Shown piece by piece: positions 47,852 to 59,400 of a DNA stretch of 64,000 nucleotides. This DNA comes from Erodium maritimum (taxonomy: Eukaryota > Streptophyta > Magnoliopsida > Geraniales > Geraniaceae). The notes below the pieces were generated by a model. That model was not told where the DNA came from and searched no databases. It saw nothing but the letters and a program-made list of their open reading frames with translations. The first letter of the stretch is position 1. Every line of letters starts with the position of its first letter. The translations under genes were made by a program, and so were the position numbers. The stretch is from the NCBI GenBank assembly GCA_963921825.1, contig OY997589.1:74384523-74448522 (forward strand), in the 5' to 3' direction.

Positions 47852-48312
47852 CTACAAAACAAGACCAATCATGAATGTATTTAGAACATTATAAAATATC
47901 GACGATGAACGGAGTTTTGCGCAATTATTAGTAATTGCTAAATATATAAAAACGAGCACAAACCAGGTAAAAATGGTCAAATTAACTAGGACACATTTAC
48001 GCTCGTCATTATCTTGACCCATATTTACAGCAGAAACATCATCTAAACCATAGCTCACTACTTCTTCAACTTTAATATTTGCAGCAACAACCTTTTGGAA
48101 ATATATGGCACCCAAACACAAATGCTCTAATGGAACCACAATATTATTTATTGCCCCTAAGCCCATCACTTCATAATATGGATCAGAAATAAAACCTCTT
48201 TCGTCAAATAAAATTTCATGTTGGACAACGAGTAGAATGCCAACTCCTATACGCCAAATAATCACTCCAAAACCACCTACATGTGGAACTATGAATTGTA
48301 ATTCATATGGTA
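47852..48312 (-). pseudogene. Unidentified coding piece left of the hAT insertion
   Basis: A minus-strand frame that opens at about 48,312 (PYELQFIVPHVGGFGVIIWR) continues to 47852 for about 150 residues: a hydrophobic stretch, then an acidic SYGLDDVSAVNMGQDNDERK segment and another hydrophobic stretch. The open length and mixed composition suggest a true exon or a transposon gene piece. No family recognised. It ends at the hAT element, whose other flank also has a minus-strand frame. Confidence 0.3.
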
Positions 48313-48959
48313 CTGGGCATTAGGGGTGGTCATCGGTTGGGGCCCAGTAATATTTTCATTATCCGTAATCCAAACCTGGAGGACCGGTTACTTGAAATCC
48401 ATAACCGGCACTGCGCTGGGTTCTAATGGGAAACCTGAAAACCGACCGTCACAGAGACGACCGGTTACGGTTTTTAACTGGCCCATTGGGATTTCTTTTG
48501 GGCCTTCAATTAAAGCCCAAAATAGGAAGAAAAAAAACATCAATTTTTGAAACTAGAACAATAAACCAATTTACAGCAACAACACAATCAGTTATTACTA
48601 GTAATTTTCTATTAAGCTATTACATCAAGAAAAACAGCTTAATTTTTTTTTAATGATCTTTAAAAACAGAAACCTTCAAGTTGATTACATGCCACAAACA
48701 ATAAATAATATATTATAATGTATGTTTATTCAAGTAAAAGGATTTAAATTCAAGTTCAGTACAATCAAATAAACTTTGACCTTTAAAATAAAATAAATTT
48801 ATTAATACTAGTGTCAACATTTAATATTAGTTACATACAAATGTTTCTCTCATGAGAGCCATGAGAGCTAAGGAAAGGAGAGCTAAACAGCCAGCACTCC
48901 TCTCGTTCTCGGATTTTTTTTCCTCTTTAATTTGCGCTACAGCTTTTACGGTAAAGTTG

Positions 48960-49240
48960 TTGCTCGAACTGTCAGAAGATATGGTACTTCTGCTGCAAAA
49001 TTGAAGAAGAACAAGAAGGAAAGGAGTGGTCATCAGCGTGCTCCCCGTGCGGCTTCGCATCGGACTATTGTCGACTCTGGTGCAGCTCTTCTGCGATTGG
49101 AGGTCAACCTTGGGCTGGTGGAGGACCCATAATACCGTTGGAGGCTGAAGCAGGAAAGAAGAACAAAAAGGAAAGGTGTGGTCGTCAGCGTGCTCCCCAT
49201 GCATGCAGTTGAACTGCAGAACACTGGTTCTACGCATCGG
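48960..49240 (+). repeat. Internal ~175-bp imperfect duplication
   Basis: A block reading GAAGAACAAGAAGGAAAGGAG ... CATCAGCGTGCTCCCC at about 49,005-49,050 recurs as AAGAACAAAAAGGAAAGGTG ... CGTCAGCGTGCTCCCC at about 49,157-49,200, with related flanks. It lies at the 5' edge of the LINE ORF1 relic. Confidence 0.6.
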
Positions 49241-50690
49241 CCAGATGTTTCTCATCCTTTTGCGATTGGAGGCCAACCTTCAACTGGTGGAGGAGAACCT
49301 GTACTGGACACAGTCCAACCGGTAATTCCATCGGAGACTGAAGCAGGAACTAAGGTTTTTCTTCACAACCTTCTGTATGGAACATCTTCTAAATGGGTGC
49401 GAAATTTGTTAGGTTCTTACGGAGAAATCGTGTCAGCTAAGGTCATGAAGAGGCCTTCTCGAAAGGGCTTCTTTTTCGGCTTCGTCGTGTTCAGGAACGG
49501 AGAATCGGCTCTGCAAGTCATCAACACATTCAATGGTTATGCGTTTAATAGGTATGTGTTAATAGTTGCCTTGGCTCGCGTTAAAGGCAGAATTTCACGA
49601 CGCTCTATTTCATGGCCTGTGAAACAAGCATGGTTGGGTTGAAGTTTTCAGGCGGTTTAAACTCTGGTGTGCCCGTGGCGTCACCCTAGCGGGTCGAGGC
49701 ACTCTGTTTTGGTTCCCAGAACGATGTGTTGTTATCGGAATCCGTCGTCGTCGTCCATGACAGGTCGCCTTCGGATAGCGTCTCGGATCTACGGGAGGAT
49801 GTGCAGTCGATTATGGGTGTGCGTAATTCTTGGGATTGCGTTTCAAATTTGGAAATCAATTCAGATAATTCAATTCCTATGATATCCGCCATGATCGACT
49901 CGGATTCACAATTTGGGGAAGAAGGAACGATTTCAGACGTGGAATCGTGTGTCTATGACCGGGCCGTATTAGTGGCCCAATCTTATTTGGATCAGGTGCT
50001 GTGTAGGATTGATCCATAAGCTAAAGGTCCAGATTAATTATTGGGTGCGTTGTCAGTTTATGGCCCCGGTCTTTCACCTGTTGAGTCGGTTTTGGTTGAT
50101 GGGTCTCGGATTGTTGACCTGGTTGTCGAGGCCCAATGGAGCCTTGGAAGGACGCTTTGGTTAAATCCCCGATTTACAATCCGGAGGTTACAACTCAACC
50201 AAAGAAGGGACGTGGTCGTCCAAAGAAGGGACAAACCAAGAGAATTTCTCCTCCAACTGTTTTTTATCAGACAAGAGCCAAGACTTCTGTTGATAAATGA
50301 GGCAATTCGGGAAGCTTCACTGTTGATATTGCTAAAAAAGATAGCTTGGGTGCTTGGAGTTTTAACAGGAAGGTCGGCAAAAAGGCAATTGACCTTACTT
50401 CTTTGGCCCTCGAAGTTCCGCAGGAAGACGTTGTGGATAGTGAGGACGAAGAGGACGAGGATCACCCTGAACCGACTACAGGAGACGCTCTAATTCCGGT
50501 CCCGGTCTCTAACCGGTTTCTTTGTTTGAACTCGGGTAGGATGTAGATGGTTTCTATTTGCTTTCCCGCTTGAGTGTTTTTTGATGCTCTTTGTAGCTGT
50601 TATGGTCTGGGGAAAAGATCTTTTTTAGGATTTTTTTCTAACAGTGTTTTACTGTCTTGTTAAACACATGCTTAATAAAAAAAATTAGCT
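49178..50690 (+). pseudogene. LINE ORF1 relic with an RRM, followed directly by a 3' A-tail
   Basis: At about 49,350-49,610 one frame has an RRM: TKVFLHNLLYGTSSKWVRNL (RNP2-like), RKGFFFGFVVF (RNP1) and INTFNGYAFNRYVLIVALAR. Plant L1-type LINEs of one large group carry an RRM in ORF1. Downstream frames (49,726-50,019 and 50,041-50,545) are acidic and Ser-rich, as in ORF1 tails, but are offset by stops and frame changes. About 140 bp after the last stop (50546) come TTAATAAAAAAAATT and a second A run near 50,690. No endonuclease or RT motif occurs. It sits inside the hAT element. Confidence 0.65.
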
Positions 50691-51064
50691 TATAAAAAAA
50701 ACTTACTACATGATTGTTTATAGACAAATTTATGATTAAAAGTAAACTAATCTCCTACATTTGACCTCTATTAGGCTGTTAATCTAATACTAGTTTCAAC
50801 ATTTAATTTAAACCTCTTGTAATACTATAACCATCAAATTAGTAAAACAAAACACAACATTTTTATATACACACCTAAAGTCGGTCGGTCCCTTTTTACC
50901 GGTTTGGAAGATAAATAATCGTATCCACCCAAAATGTTGCCGGATTGGTATTTTTTAACAGTAACGGTTGCCAGTGTCGCCGGTTCGGGTGATTCCGGTG
51001 ATGGGACGGCCGATGACGGTCGATTTTCGGTGACGGTGGATATTTTCCCAGCCCTACTAGGCAT

Positions 51065-51447
51065 ACCTTAATGTGGTCCACAGTTTGTGATATTGGCATT
51101 TCATCGAACACCTCGTGTGCATCAAGAATGTCTCTTTCTAAGGTTAGCATCCAACACCAATCCAAAACATTTTAAATTGTTTGGTCGAATTCGTCCATTA
51201 TATCAGTTGTTACTTCATCATCAAACTCAAAATCAGCATAATTAATCCTTGATTCCAGAACTTGGTCTTCATCCAAACTTGCAGCAAAAATCGGTGAAGA
51301 TGGAACAAGTGTAGGAGAAGCAAAAGTATGAGTGATGATAGACATTTCTCGTACCTTTTCTTGCATAGCTGCTATAATATCCCTAATTTTCTGAACATCT
51401 TGTTGTGTTATTGTCGTTGTTCCAACTGAAGGGAAACAAAAATTCAC
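51065..51447 (-). pseudogene. Unidentified coding piece right of the hAT insertion
   Basis: A minus-strand frame from 51447 to 51172 encodes a Thr/Gln-rich start, a QQDVQKIRDIIAAMQEKVRE helix and an acidic end, followed after a stop by LERDILDAHEVFDEMP, which faintly recalls a PPR motif. The frame approaches GTATGCC at the hAT border, a possible splice donor. No family recognised. It may be the same broken gene as the piece at 47,852-48,312. Confidence 0.25.
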
Positions 51448-51450
51448 CCA

Positions 51451-52133
51451 TCAATTGGGCCTAAAAAGTTGCTCGGATAACAATGATACACTCCAAAAAT
51501 AGAGTGTGGAGGGAGGATGATATATTAGGCTTCGTACAGAATGGACAAGAGAGAGAGGAAGGAGATGAGAGAGATAGAGAGAAAAGGAGAGGAGAAAGAA
51601 GCAAAATATCAAATATGAGTTATGCTGCGTTTGTTATTCATCTGTGTTCCATTTGTACAAAGGAGAAGAGAAACAATAATCAGATTTGGTCTAAAGCTTA
51701 CAATTGAAGATAAGCTTAGACAAGTTAATAACAAGTCCCGTTAACATAAATAAAAGCCTACTAACTTTGGCCCAGTATTAATTACCCTCATACTAACGAC
51801 TCGTAACATTAGTGTTGATAAAAACCACCTAGATATATAAATTTTTTTTAAATATGTCCCGAAATATATATTTTTTTGTGTTTCAAAATATATTCATCAC
51901 TGATATTAATAGAAAGATCTTGAAAAAATATAAATATTGGCGCAAGTTCGAAGCCAATCGGAGTTCAAACAAAACGTAAATAATTAAATTAGTGAATTGA
52001 TAAAAAAAAATATGATAGTTTTACTAAAAAAAACTCCTACCACTTAATAAAATGTGTTGTATTTTGTAATAAACATATCCACAACTTAAATACATATCAT
52101 CCATTCATTTATGAAATAAATGACTTGAATGGT
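51451..52133. other. Intergenic, AT-rich
   Basis: Purine-rich run at 51,510-51,600 (GAGAGA-type) and A/T-rich sequence to 52,130. No gene seen. Confidence 0.4.
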
Positions 52134-52866
52134 GTCATGATTCCACTTCTTTGGGTCGTTTGGGCTGGTTGGCAGACAAGCCCAAGACAGGTTAATTGCT
52201 GAGCAAACGGTGTTGTTTGCTCTATTGTCTTCTTCGGCTAAAAATAGGTCAAGCTATATGAGTTGCAGCAGCAACAGAAAGGGGCATCGAAGAACCAGTT
52301 TTGGCTTTATCTTTTCTTATTCATTGCATTTCGTTACTTGTTATTTGCATTTTGTAGTGTAGAGAAGCCATTAAGGCTAGTTATCCTGTAAGCTGAGTTT
52401 TCAAGTAATAGAAGAGAAGCTTTTCCTCCATTTTTCAATATAGATCGAGCTTCAGATATGACAATATCGTTACAAGTGGTATCAAGAGCCTTCGATTCTG
52501 CGATTTGTGGAAACATGGATCCGATTTTCGGAGAGACAGGCTTCAGAGAAATGGTAGTCTGCGATTCCATACCTATCGGAACTGAGTTCATGACAGTGGC
52601 CGGAGGAGCTTATGGCAATCCGTTGCTTTTCCCTTTCCCCCAGAGCTTCGAATTTTCTGGCAATCCGCTCCTTGAACCAGTAGATCGAGGTAAATTCGTT
52701 TCAGCTTCATCTTCGATTTTTACTCCCGGTTTTGGTTATGCTTAGATGAATGACAACCCGAACGGAGCTCCATTACTTTACCCTCTATCACCTTACCCTC
52801 TATCACTACTACCACAACAAAACATCATCTCACACCCACAGGAAACATTTTCCCTGATGATACAAC
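52134..52866 (+). mobile_element. 5' piece of a copia-type LTR element
   Basis: A short LTR-like segment (about 52,134-52,474; left end uncertain) ends in ATCGTTACA and is followed by TGGTATCAAGAGC (52477-52489), a primer-binding site for initiator Met-tRNA. An open gag-like start with Met near 52,515 follows and reaches 52,740. The Tekay element cuts it at 52866. The rest is not in the window. Broken. Confidence 0.6.
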
Positions 52867-54917
52867 TGTAATAACCACTTCTGGTCAACGTCAGTCAAAC
52901 CTGCGAAAAACAGGAAAATTTAAAAATTTTAAGACAGACACTTAACTTAACTTAAATTGACCCCGAGGGTCATGCCGGACTTAAGTTGACCCCGTTATCG
53001 ACTAAAATGAGTTACGGGGGACTCAGGGCAACTTCCTGGTCATTTTGGGAAAGATTGATTTTTCGCTGGAAAAGTCACCCGAGCGACGTTTTGGTCCATT
53101 CGAGGACCGTTTTGGACCCGAAAATCTTAGCCGTCGTCGTAGCGGTCTTAGTTGGGCCGTTTCCTTGAAGCCCGTCCAGTTTAAATTTTTTTTGGGAAAA
53201 GTGCCCGTTCGGGGCCCGAAACGTCCGTTTTTCGCGAATCTGATTGGAAAATATCAACTAGATATTTTCCAAAAGGTTGGGACCCACCTTGACACTTGTC
53301 AATTATATGGTGGTGTAATTTTTGGAGGGAAAAGGTGTGGTTGGGAAGTGTTGGCCGAACATGGGTAAAAGGGGGGAGTTTTTGGAGTTAGTTGTTAGTT
53401 TTAATTAAATTAGAAAGAAGAAGAGAGGTTTTAGAGAGAGAAGAAGAAGGAGAAGAAGAGAGAAGAAAGGAAGTGGAGTTAGGGTTTGATTTTCAACCCT
53501 TGGATCGATTCGAAGCAAGGAGCAAATCTCTTCCCCTCGTCTTCCTCTCGAGTAAGCACTAACCCGATTCTCGTTTCGTTTATTTTCTTGAAAGCTAGGG
53601 TTTAAGTTTTAAACTAATACTTAGGGTTGTGTAGAGTTTGGGAGGTGTTGGAGACGTTTTAGAGGTGTTTGGGGGTGTAAGGGCACGTTTTCCGATGACC
53701 GGAGGCTCGGGAGGAGCTCCGGCCACCGTGGGTGGTGGCCGGCCGGCCATGTGGTGGCTGGCCGGAGGTGGCAGCAGCCACCACTTGGTGGCCGAGCCCC
53801 TCCCTCAAACCCTAGGGTCTCGGCCAAGCGTCTTGGGTGGGGCCCACGTGCTCGGTTGCTCGGGTTTTAATGTTCGGGTGGTTTAAAACGTCCCCCGGAC
53901 CACTTTTTCCTAATCGAATCGAAATTTGGAATTAATTTGGAGAAGTTGTAATTAACGGGTTTCGGGAAACTTTAAACGTTAATTAATTGACTTAGAAGTC
54001 GGAATTCAATTCCGTCAAGTGCGTTGGGTTCCTTGAAATATTCTAAGACCGTAGAAACGAAAACGGGGACTTTTGGAGCCCCGGAAGGCAATTAACCAAA
54101 ACCGGGCAGATTCGCCATGTCGGGCGAATCTGGCCCTTACGGGTCCTTTGTCGGCAATATCGAGTATTTGGGAAGTTTGGGAGTGATCAGCATTTTCGGG
54201 GTTACGTTTGGGCGTTAAGTTTATTAATTTTCGGTTTACTCGTACTAGTTTAAAAGTACTTTAAATTTGTGTTCTTTTAGATCGTGCTACGGACCGAGGC
54301 AAGGGGAAGCTCGGCGAGTGACTGAGTGTGCTTCGGGTGTTGTTGGAGCGCTTTTGGGATTGTATACGAGGTAGGGAAAAGTAGCCGGATCTCGGCCCTG
54401 ATTAGGGAAAGTTAATAGTAGAATTGCATGTGACACCGGGGTGTCGTGGGTTGAGTAGATTTATTTAATTATTAGAAAAGCATGATACGGGATTGTAGCG
54501 TTTAAGAGAAAGGCATGTGACACTTAGTAGTGTCGTAGGAACAGAGAACTTAGCGATAATTGAATTACTGGAGGCATATGACCATGCCCGGAGGTTGTTT
54601 GTGAAACTAGCGATTTTAGGACCGTTGGAGGCATCGAGTATGCCGGAGGTTGTCGTGCGTTTTATTTAATTGTTGAGTTTGGGTGGCCTTGAGAGCCCGT
54701 ATTTAATTGTTGAGTTTGGGTGGCCTTGAGAGCCCGTATTTAATTGTTGAGTCGGGGTGGCCATGAGAGCCGTGTATTTAATTTGGTGTCTTGAGTGGCA
54801 GCGAGTGCCCGTGGGGTTGTTGAACCCGAGTCTTGACTGTTGAGGTGTCTTGAGTGGCCTTGAGTGCCTGTGTGATTGAACTTGCCTGTGATTGTGATTG
54901 TGGTTACCTGGGGTGGT

Positions 54918-55205
54918 GAGTTCTAAAGGTCGACAGCCTGATCCGACTTAGTGTCGATGAATTGCGAGTTCTAAAGGTCGACAGCCTGATCCGACTTAGT
55001 GTCGATGAATTGCGAGTTCTAAAGGTCGACAGCCTGATCCGACTTAGTGTCGATGAATTGCGAGTTCTAAAGGTCGACAGCCTGATCCGACTTAGTGTCG
55101 ATGAATTGCGAGTTTTAAAGGTCGACAGCCTGATCCGACTTAGTGTCGAGGAATTGCGAGTTTGAAAGGTCGACAGCCTGATCCGACTTCGTGTCGAGGA
55201 ATTGC
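54918..55205 (+). repeat. 48-bp minisatellite in the 5' LTR, six units
   Basis: Units start at 54,918, 54,966, 55,014, 55,062, 55,110 and 55,158, each with GAGTT(C/T)(T/G)AAAGGTCGACAGC and CTGATCCGACTTAGTGTCGA. The first four are identical or nearly so; the last two carry small changes. The same six units recur in the 3' LTR at 63,323-63,610. The solo LTR at 3196 has only about two looser units at the same place. Confidence 0.95.
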
Positions 55206-55493
55206 GATAGGTCGAACCCTGACCTGATTGAGATTGGTTACTGAGCAGCTGGTGTGCGATCCTTTGTGATCTTGTTTGGTGTTGTGTCGTTTCGTTCGAG
55301 TCCTTGAGGAGGTCGTCGATAGTTGTGTCGGGTCTACACTGTTTTTATCGAGTGTCGAGTCTGTTGAGGAAGGTGACGGGTTGTGGGTCTGTTGAGTACT
55401 TGAGTTGGGGACTGTAGTCCCGGCGTTGGGTTTGGTTTTAGTGTTACTGGCTTTTTCTGCTAATTATGCCATAGTCAGTCTGTTATCCGTGGA

Positions 55494-55511
55494 GGTGAGC
55501 GAACGCTCACC
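55494..55511. other. Perfect 18-bp inverted repeat in the LTR
   Basis: GGTGAGCG AA CGCTCACC. Equivalent hairpins occur in the other LTR copies at 5913-5928, 6565-6579 with 6604-6618, 38393-38406 and 63899-63916, always just before a TTTTCCTAC block. Confidence 0.85.
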
Positions 55512-55788
55512 CCTAGCTGCTTTTCCTACAGGTACTGATCACCGGACGGACTAGGTTAGCTCTTGAAGTTCATGGAGCTTGGAGCGGAGTCTGGTCTTTA
55601 CTTTTGTTGAGTCTAGTGACGGATGTTGTACCTTGTCCACTTGTTGGGACGTTTTTGTATTGTAAATACTATTATTTTGAGAAGTAAATGGAAATGTCAA
55701 AGCTTTTATTGAAAACAGGTTTCAAGTGTTCATGTTTTTAAAAGTTCGCGTCCCGAGTTCGGTTCGCTGAAATTGGGGCGTGACAGCT

Positions 55789-55800
55789 TGGTATCAGAGC
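55789..55800 (+). other. Primer-binding site, initiator Met-tRNA
   Basis: TGGTATCAGAGC, three bases after the 5' LTR end. It is complementary to the 3' end of plant initiator methionine tRNA and primes minus-strand DNA synthesis in this family. Confidence 0.95.
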
Positions 55801-56420
55801 TCGAGGTTTCAAACCTCGGACTGTCCGTCACTTAGGGGGGGAGAGTCGAGTCGGTGTAGCCCCGTCACGTCTTGAGTCTTGTTTGTGTTTGTGCGTATGT
55901 TACAGTATTTTGTTGCTGGCATACTCATTGTGTGTGATTGCGTGAACTGTTTTTAACTGTCGCGGGTCGACTCAGGAGCGCTCCTGTAGTCGAACGTGAC
56001 GGTGTTGATGTCAAGTCGGTACAACGTGGTTCGGGGACGCCTGAACCGGGTTGTAACTACGTGATGTCAAGGAACGAAGTTTTTAAATGAAAGGGTGAAG
56101 GTTTTAAAATTATTGGCCCTGTTGGCATGTCTTGAACTTGATTGGCCCTATGGGCATATGTTTGATTTTTGATTGGCCCGGTGAACGGGGGTCGTCGTGT
56201 TGTGTGGGTTGGTTTGCCGTCGCTTGTTTGGTGCACGTCGGTGCGGTCTCGTTTACTAATGCTAGTATATAAAGTACGTTTAGCTTGAGCGGTGTAGCGC
56301 TTTAGTGATAAGCACGTTAGTGTAAGCTTAAGCGGGTGGACGTTAGTGCGTTTGTACTGTCGTTTTTATTTAAGTTCGCAAACTGAACGTTTGCGTGTAT
56401 CCGTGCAGAGGATACTGTTT
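55801..56420 (+). other. Leader between primer site and gag
   Basis: About 620 bp without a long open frame. TATATAAAG occurs at about 56,267, which is downstream of the LTR and so probably not the main promoter. Packaging signals would be expected here but cannot be recognised by eye. Confidence 0.5.
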
Positions 56421-59400
56421 ATGGCTCGCGGTAAGCGGGGACGACCATCAGGAACGCGGGGCCAGGCACCCACGCGAGGCCGGCGGGGACGGTCAGCAGG
56501 GGCACCAGGGAGGGTGCCGACCGTCGAGCCCGCCGACTATGCGGAGGCACAGGGTACTCCTGTCGGAGAAGACAGGAGGAGTGATGCGGGGCCGTCTGCA
56601 GGCACCCCCAGTGTTCCGCCAGTCGCGGACCCTCCAGTGATGACTGCCCTGGATGAGCTTACCAGGACCGTTCAGAGTTTGGTGGCGATCATCGCCAGCC
56701 AAGAGTCGGCTTCGCCAGCACCAGAGGCAGCCGCAGTCCCGGTGAGGGCCGCTCAGACAGAGGATCTCACCTCCCGAGCGCTAATAGATTTCCTGAAGCT
56801 CGGGATACCTGTTTTTGTCGGGGAGCCGAATCCCGACCTGGCCGAGCGATGGATAGAGCAGGTCACACGAGACTTGGACACATCGGGTGTCGAGGATGGC
56901 CGTCGGAGAGTGTCCTTCGCGGCCCATCAGCTGAGAGACAGCGCCTACCACTGGTGGGGGCGGGTGAAGGACACGGTCGGATACGACTACAGCGTATTCC
57001 AGGAGGTATTCATGGCACAGTACTTCCCCGAGTCGGCTCGGCTGGAGCGACATCGGCAGTTCTTAGACCTGGAGCAAGGGGGGATGACGGTAGGAGAGTA
57101 CGAAGCCAGGTTCACAGCCTTGGCCAGATTCGCCCCTGAGATGGTGACGAGCGAGGCGAACCGTTGCCTGCGGTTCCAGGACGGATTGAGGCTGGGCATC
57201 CGGAACCAGGTTCTCGCCTTGAGGATACGGAAGTATACCGACCTCGTGGACACCGCAGCTACAGTAGAGCAGGGCGCCAGGGATGCAGTCAGGAGCCGTG
57301 AGGTCCGACCTCGGCCGATTAGTTGGGCAGGGCCGTCAGACTCACGAGACTCGCGGAGGCAGAGGACCGCGGGATCCTTCCGACCACCGCCTCATCAGAG
57401 TGGATCGAGACAGCAGGGGTCAGTGGCATCAGTGGGGCCAGTCGCCTCAGAGAGGAGGCCGTCATGCTATCACTGCGGGCAGCCAGACCACTTACAGCGA
57501 GACTGTCCGACGAGGGGAGGAACCGCGGCAGTACCAGCTACTAGCCGGACAGGCCAGGGCTCGGGGTCGAGGGCTGACGAGATCAGCTGTTACCGATGCG
57601 GCCGGGCCGGTCACACTATGGCATGGTGCCGAGAGCAGTTGGGGGAGACATCAGTGCAGCGACCGCAGCAGTCGCGGACAGTACAGTCGCCCAGAGGTCG
57701 CCCTCGACAGGGTCAGCAGCCGAGATCATCACGGCCGTCTACGAGCGCACCAATTCCGAGACAGCAGCAGAGTCACGTGTATCCAGCAGCCAGTGCGCAG
57801 GGTCAGAGGCAGCAGGCCTCGCAGGGGAGAGTATATGCAGTCACCGACTCCAGAGCCCCAGGACCTAGCACGTACCGTGAGACCATCCAGGGTACGTGTT
57901 TGTTGTATCATTTATGGGCTTTGTTCTTGTTTGATACCGGGGCATCGCACTCTTTTATTTCGTCGGGTTGTGCTGAGAGGTTGGGGTTGAGCTTAGAGCC
58001 GTTGAGTCCACCCCTATGCCTGGACACCCCAGTTGGGGGTGGTGTATCGTTGACTAGAGTATGTCGTGCCTGCGAGATTAGAGTCGCAGACTGTCCTTGC
58101 CCTGGTGACCTTCTCGTGTTGGGGATGACTACCTTTGATGTGATTTTGGGTATGGATTGGTTGTCGAGGTACCGAGCCAACATCGATTGCTACAGACGAC
58201 AAGTGACAGTGACAGTGGGCGGTACGAAGGTGACGTGCGTGCTGGGGAGTAAGAGTGGGGTCCTCCTGTCGGCGTTGTCCGCAGAGGAGGAAGTACCGGC
58301 TGTGCAGAGCCGAGAGTTACCGAGAGTGGTATGCGAGTTCCCCGAGGTCTTTCCTGAGGAGTTGAGCGGGCTGCCACCGATTCGTGAGGTGGAGTTCGGG
58401 ATTGACCTAGTGCCGGGAACGGCGGCGATATCGATGGCGCCTTACAGGTTTGCGCCGGCAGAGTTGACTGAGCTGAAGCGTCAACTGGAGGAGCTTCAGC
58501 GGAAGGGGTTTATCCGTCCGAGTGCATCGCCGTGGGGAGCACCAGCACTCTTCGTGAAGAAGAAGAGTGGAGAGCTACGGATGTGTATAGATTACCGGAA
58601 GCTGAACCGGGTTACGGTGAAGAACCGGTACCCGATGCCGAGGATCGATGACTTGTTTGACCAGTTGAGAGGGGCGACTCACTTCTCGAAGATCGATCTG
58701 CGATCCGGTTATTATCAGTTGCGAGTCCGTGAGGGGGACGTCGCAAAGACTGCATTCCGGACACGCTATGGGCATTACGAGTTCCTGGTGATGCCATTCG
58801 GACTGACGAACGCGCCAGCAGCGTTCATGGACCTGATGAACAGCATCTTCCGGCCGTACCTGGATCAGTTTGTGGTGGTGTTCGTGGACGATATCCTAAT
58901 ATATTCGCAGAACGAGGCGGCGCATGAGGCACATCTGAGGGTTGTTCTGACCCTACTGCGCGAGCACCAGCTATATGCCAACCGGGAGAAGTGCGAGTTC
59001 TGGCTCTCTGAGGTGAGATTCCTCGGCCACATCGTATCCCGTGACGGTATCCTGGTCGATCCGTCGAAGATCGACGCGGTCTCGAAGTGGGCACGGCCCA
59101 CGAGTGTTTTCGAGATCCGCAGCTTTCTGGGATTGGCAGGCTACTATAGGCGATTTGTCCAGGATTTTGCACGACTAGCCGCACCGATGACTCTGTTAAC
59201 GCGCAAGGGTGTTGGGTTCGTGTGGACAGATGACTGTGAGCATGCGTTCGCGGAGTTGAAGACTCGACTGACTACAGCTCCAGTGTTAGTGGTGCCCGAA
59301 CGAGGGTTTGGCTATGATGTTTACTGCGATGCATCCGGAGAGGGACTGGGTTGCGTGCTGATGCAGTCGGGCAGAGTTGTGGCTTATGGCTCCAGGCAGT

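Larger units (their letters stand above)
48321..51056. mobile_element. Non-autonomous hAT element, ~2.7 kb
   Basis: Eight-base target duplications CTGGGCAT (48313-48320) and CTAGGCAT (51057-51064), one mismatch. The terminal inverted repeat is short: TAGGGGTGGTCATCGG on the left, TAGGGCTGGGAAAATATCC read inward from the right. Both ends have many ACCGG/CCGGT words in the next 150 bp, as hAT subterminal regions do. No hAT transposase is present. The interior is mostly a LINE ORF1 relic. Confidence 0.75.
52867..55785 (+). mobile_element. 5' LTR of the Tekay element
   Basis: 2,919 bp from TGTAATAACCAC to GGGGCGTGACA. It contains a ~37-bp minisatellite (GTTTGGGTGGCCTTGAGAGC, about 54,675-54,780), a 48-bp minisatellite (54,918-55,205), the GGTGAGCGAACGCTCACC hairpin at 55,494-55,511 and TTTTCCTACAGGTACTGATC at 55,522-55,541. 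Confidence 0.95.

Noticed and set aside
51065-51165. PPR protein on the minus strand (LERDILDAHEVFDEMP)
   Set aside because: Only one weak motif and no tandem array of 35-residue units; not enough to call a PPR gene.
54962-55165. 67-residue repetitive open frame (16-residue repeat)
   Set aside because: It is the in-frame reading of the 48-bp LTR minisatellite, repeated identically in the 3' LTR; no sign of being a gene.
56267-56275. TATATAAAG as the main promoter of the Tekay element
   Set aside because: It lies after the primer-binding site, so a transcript from here would lack the LTR repeat region needed for replication.
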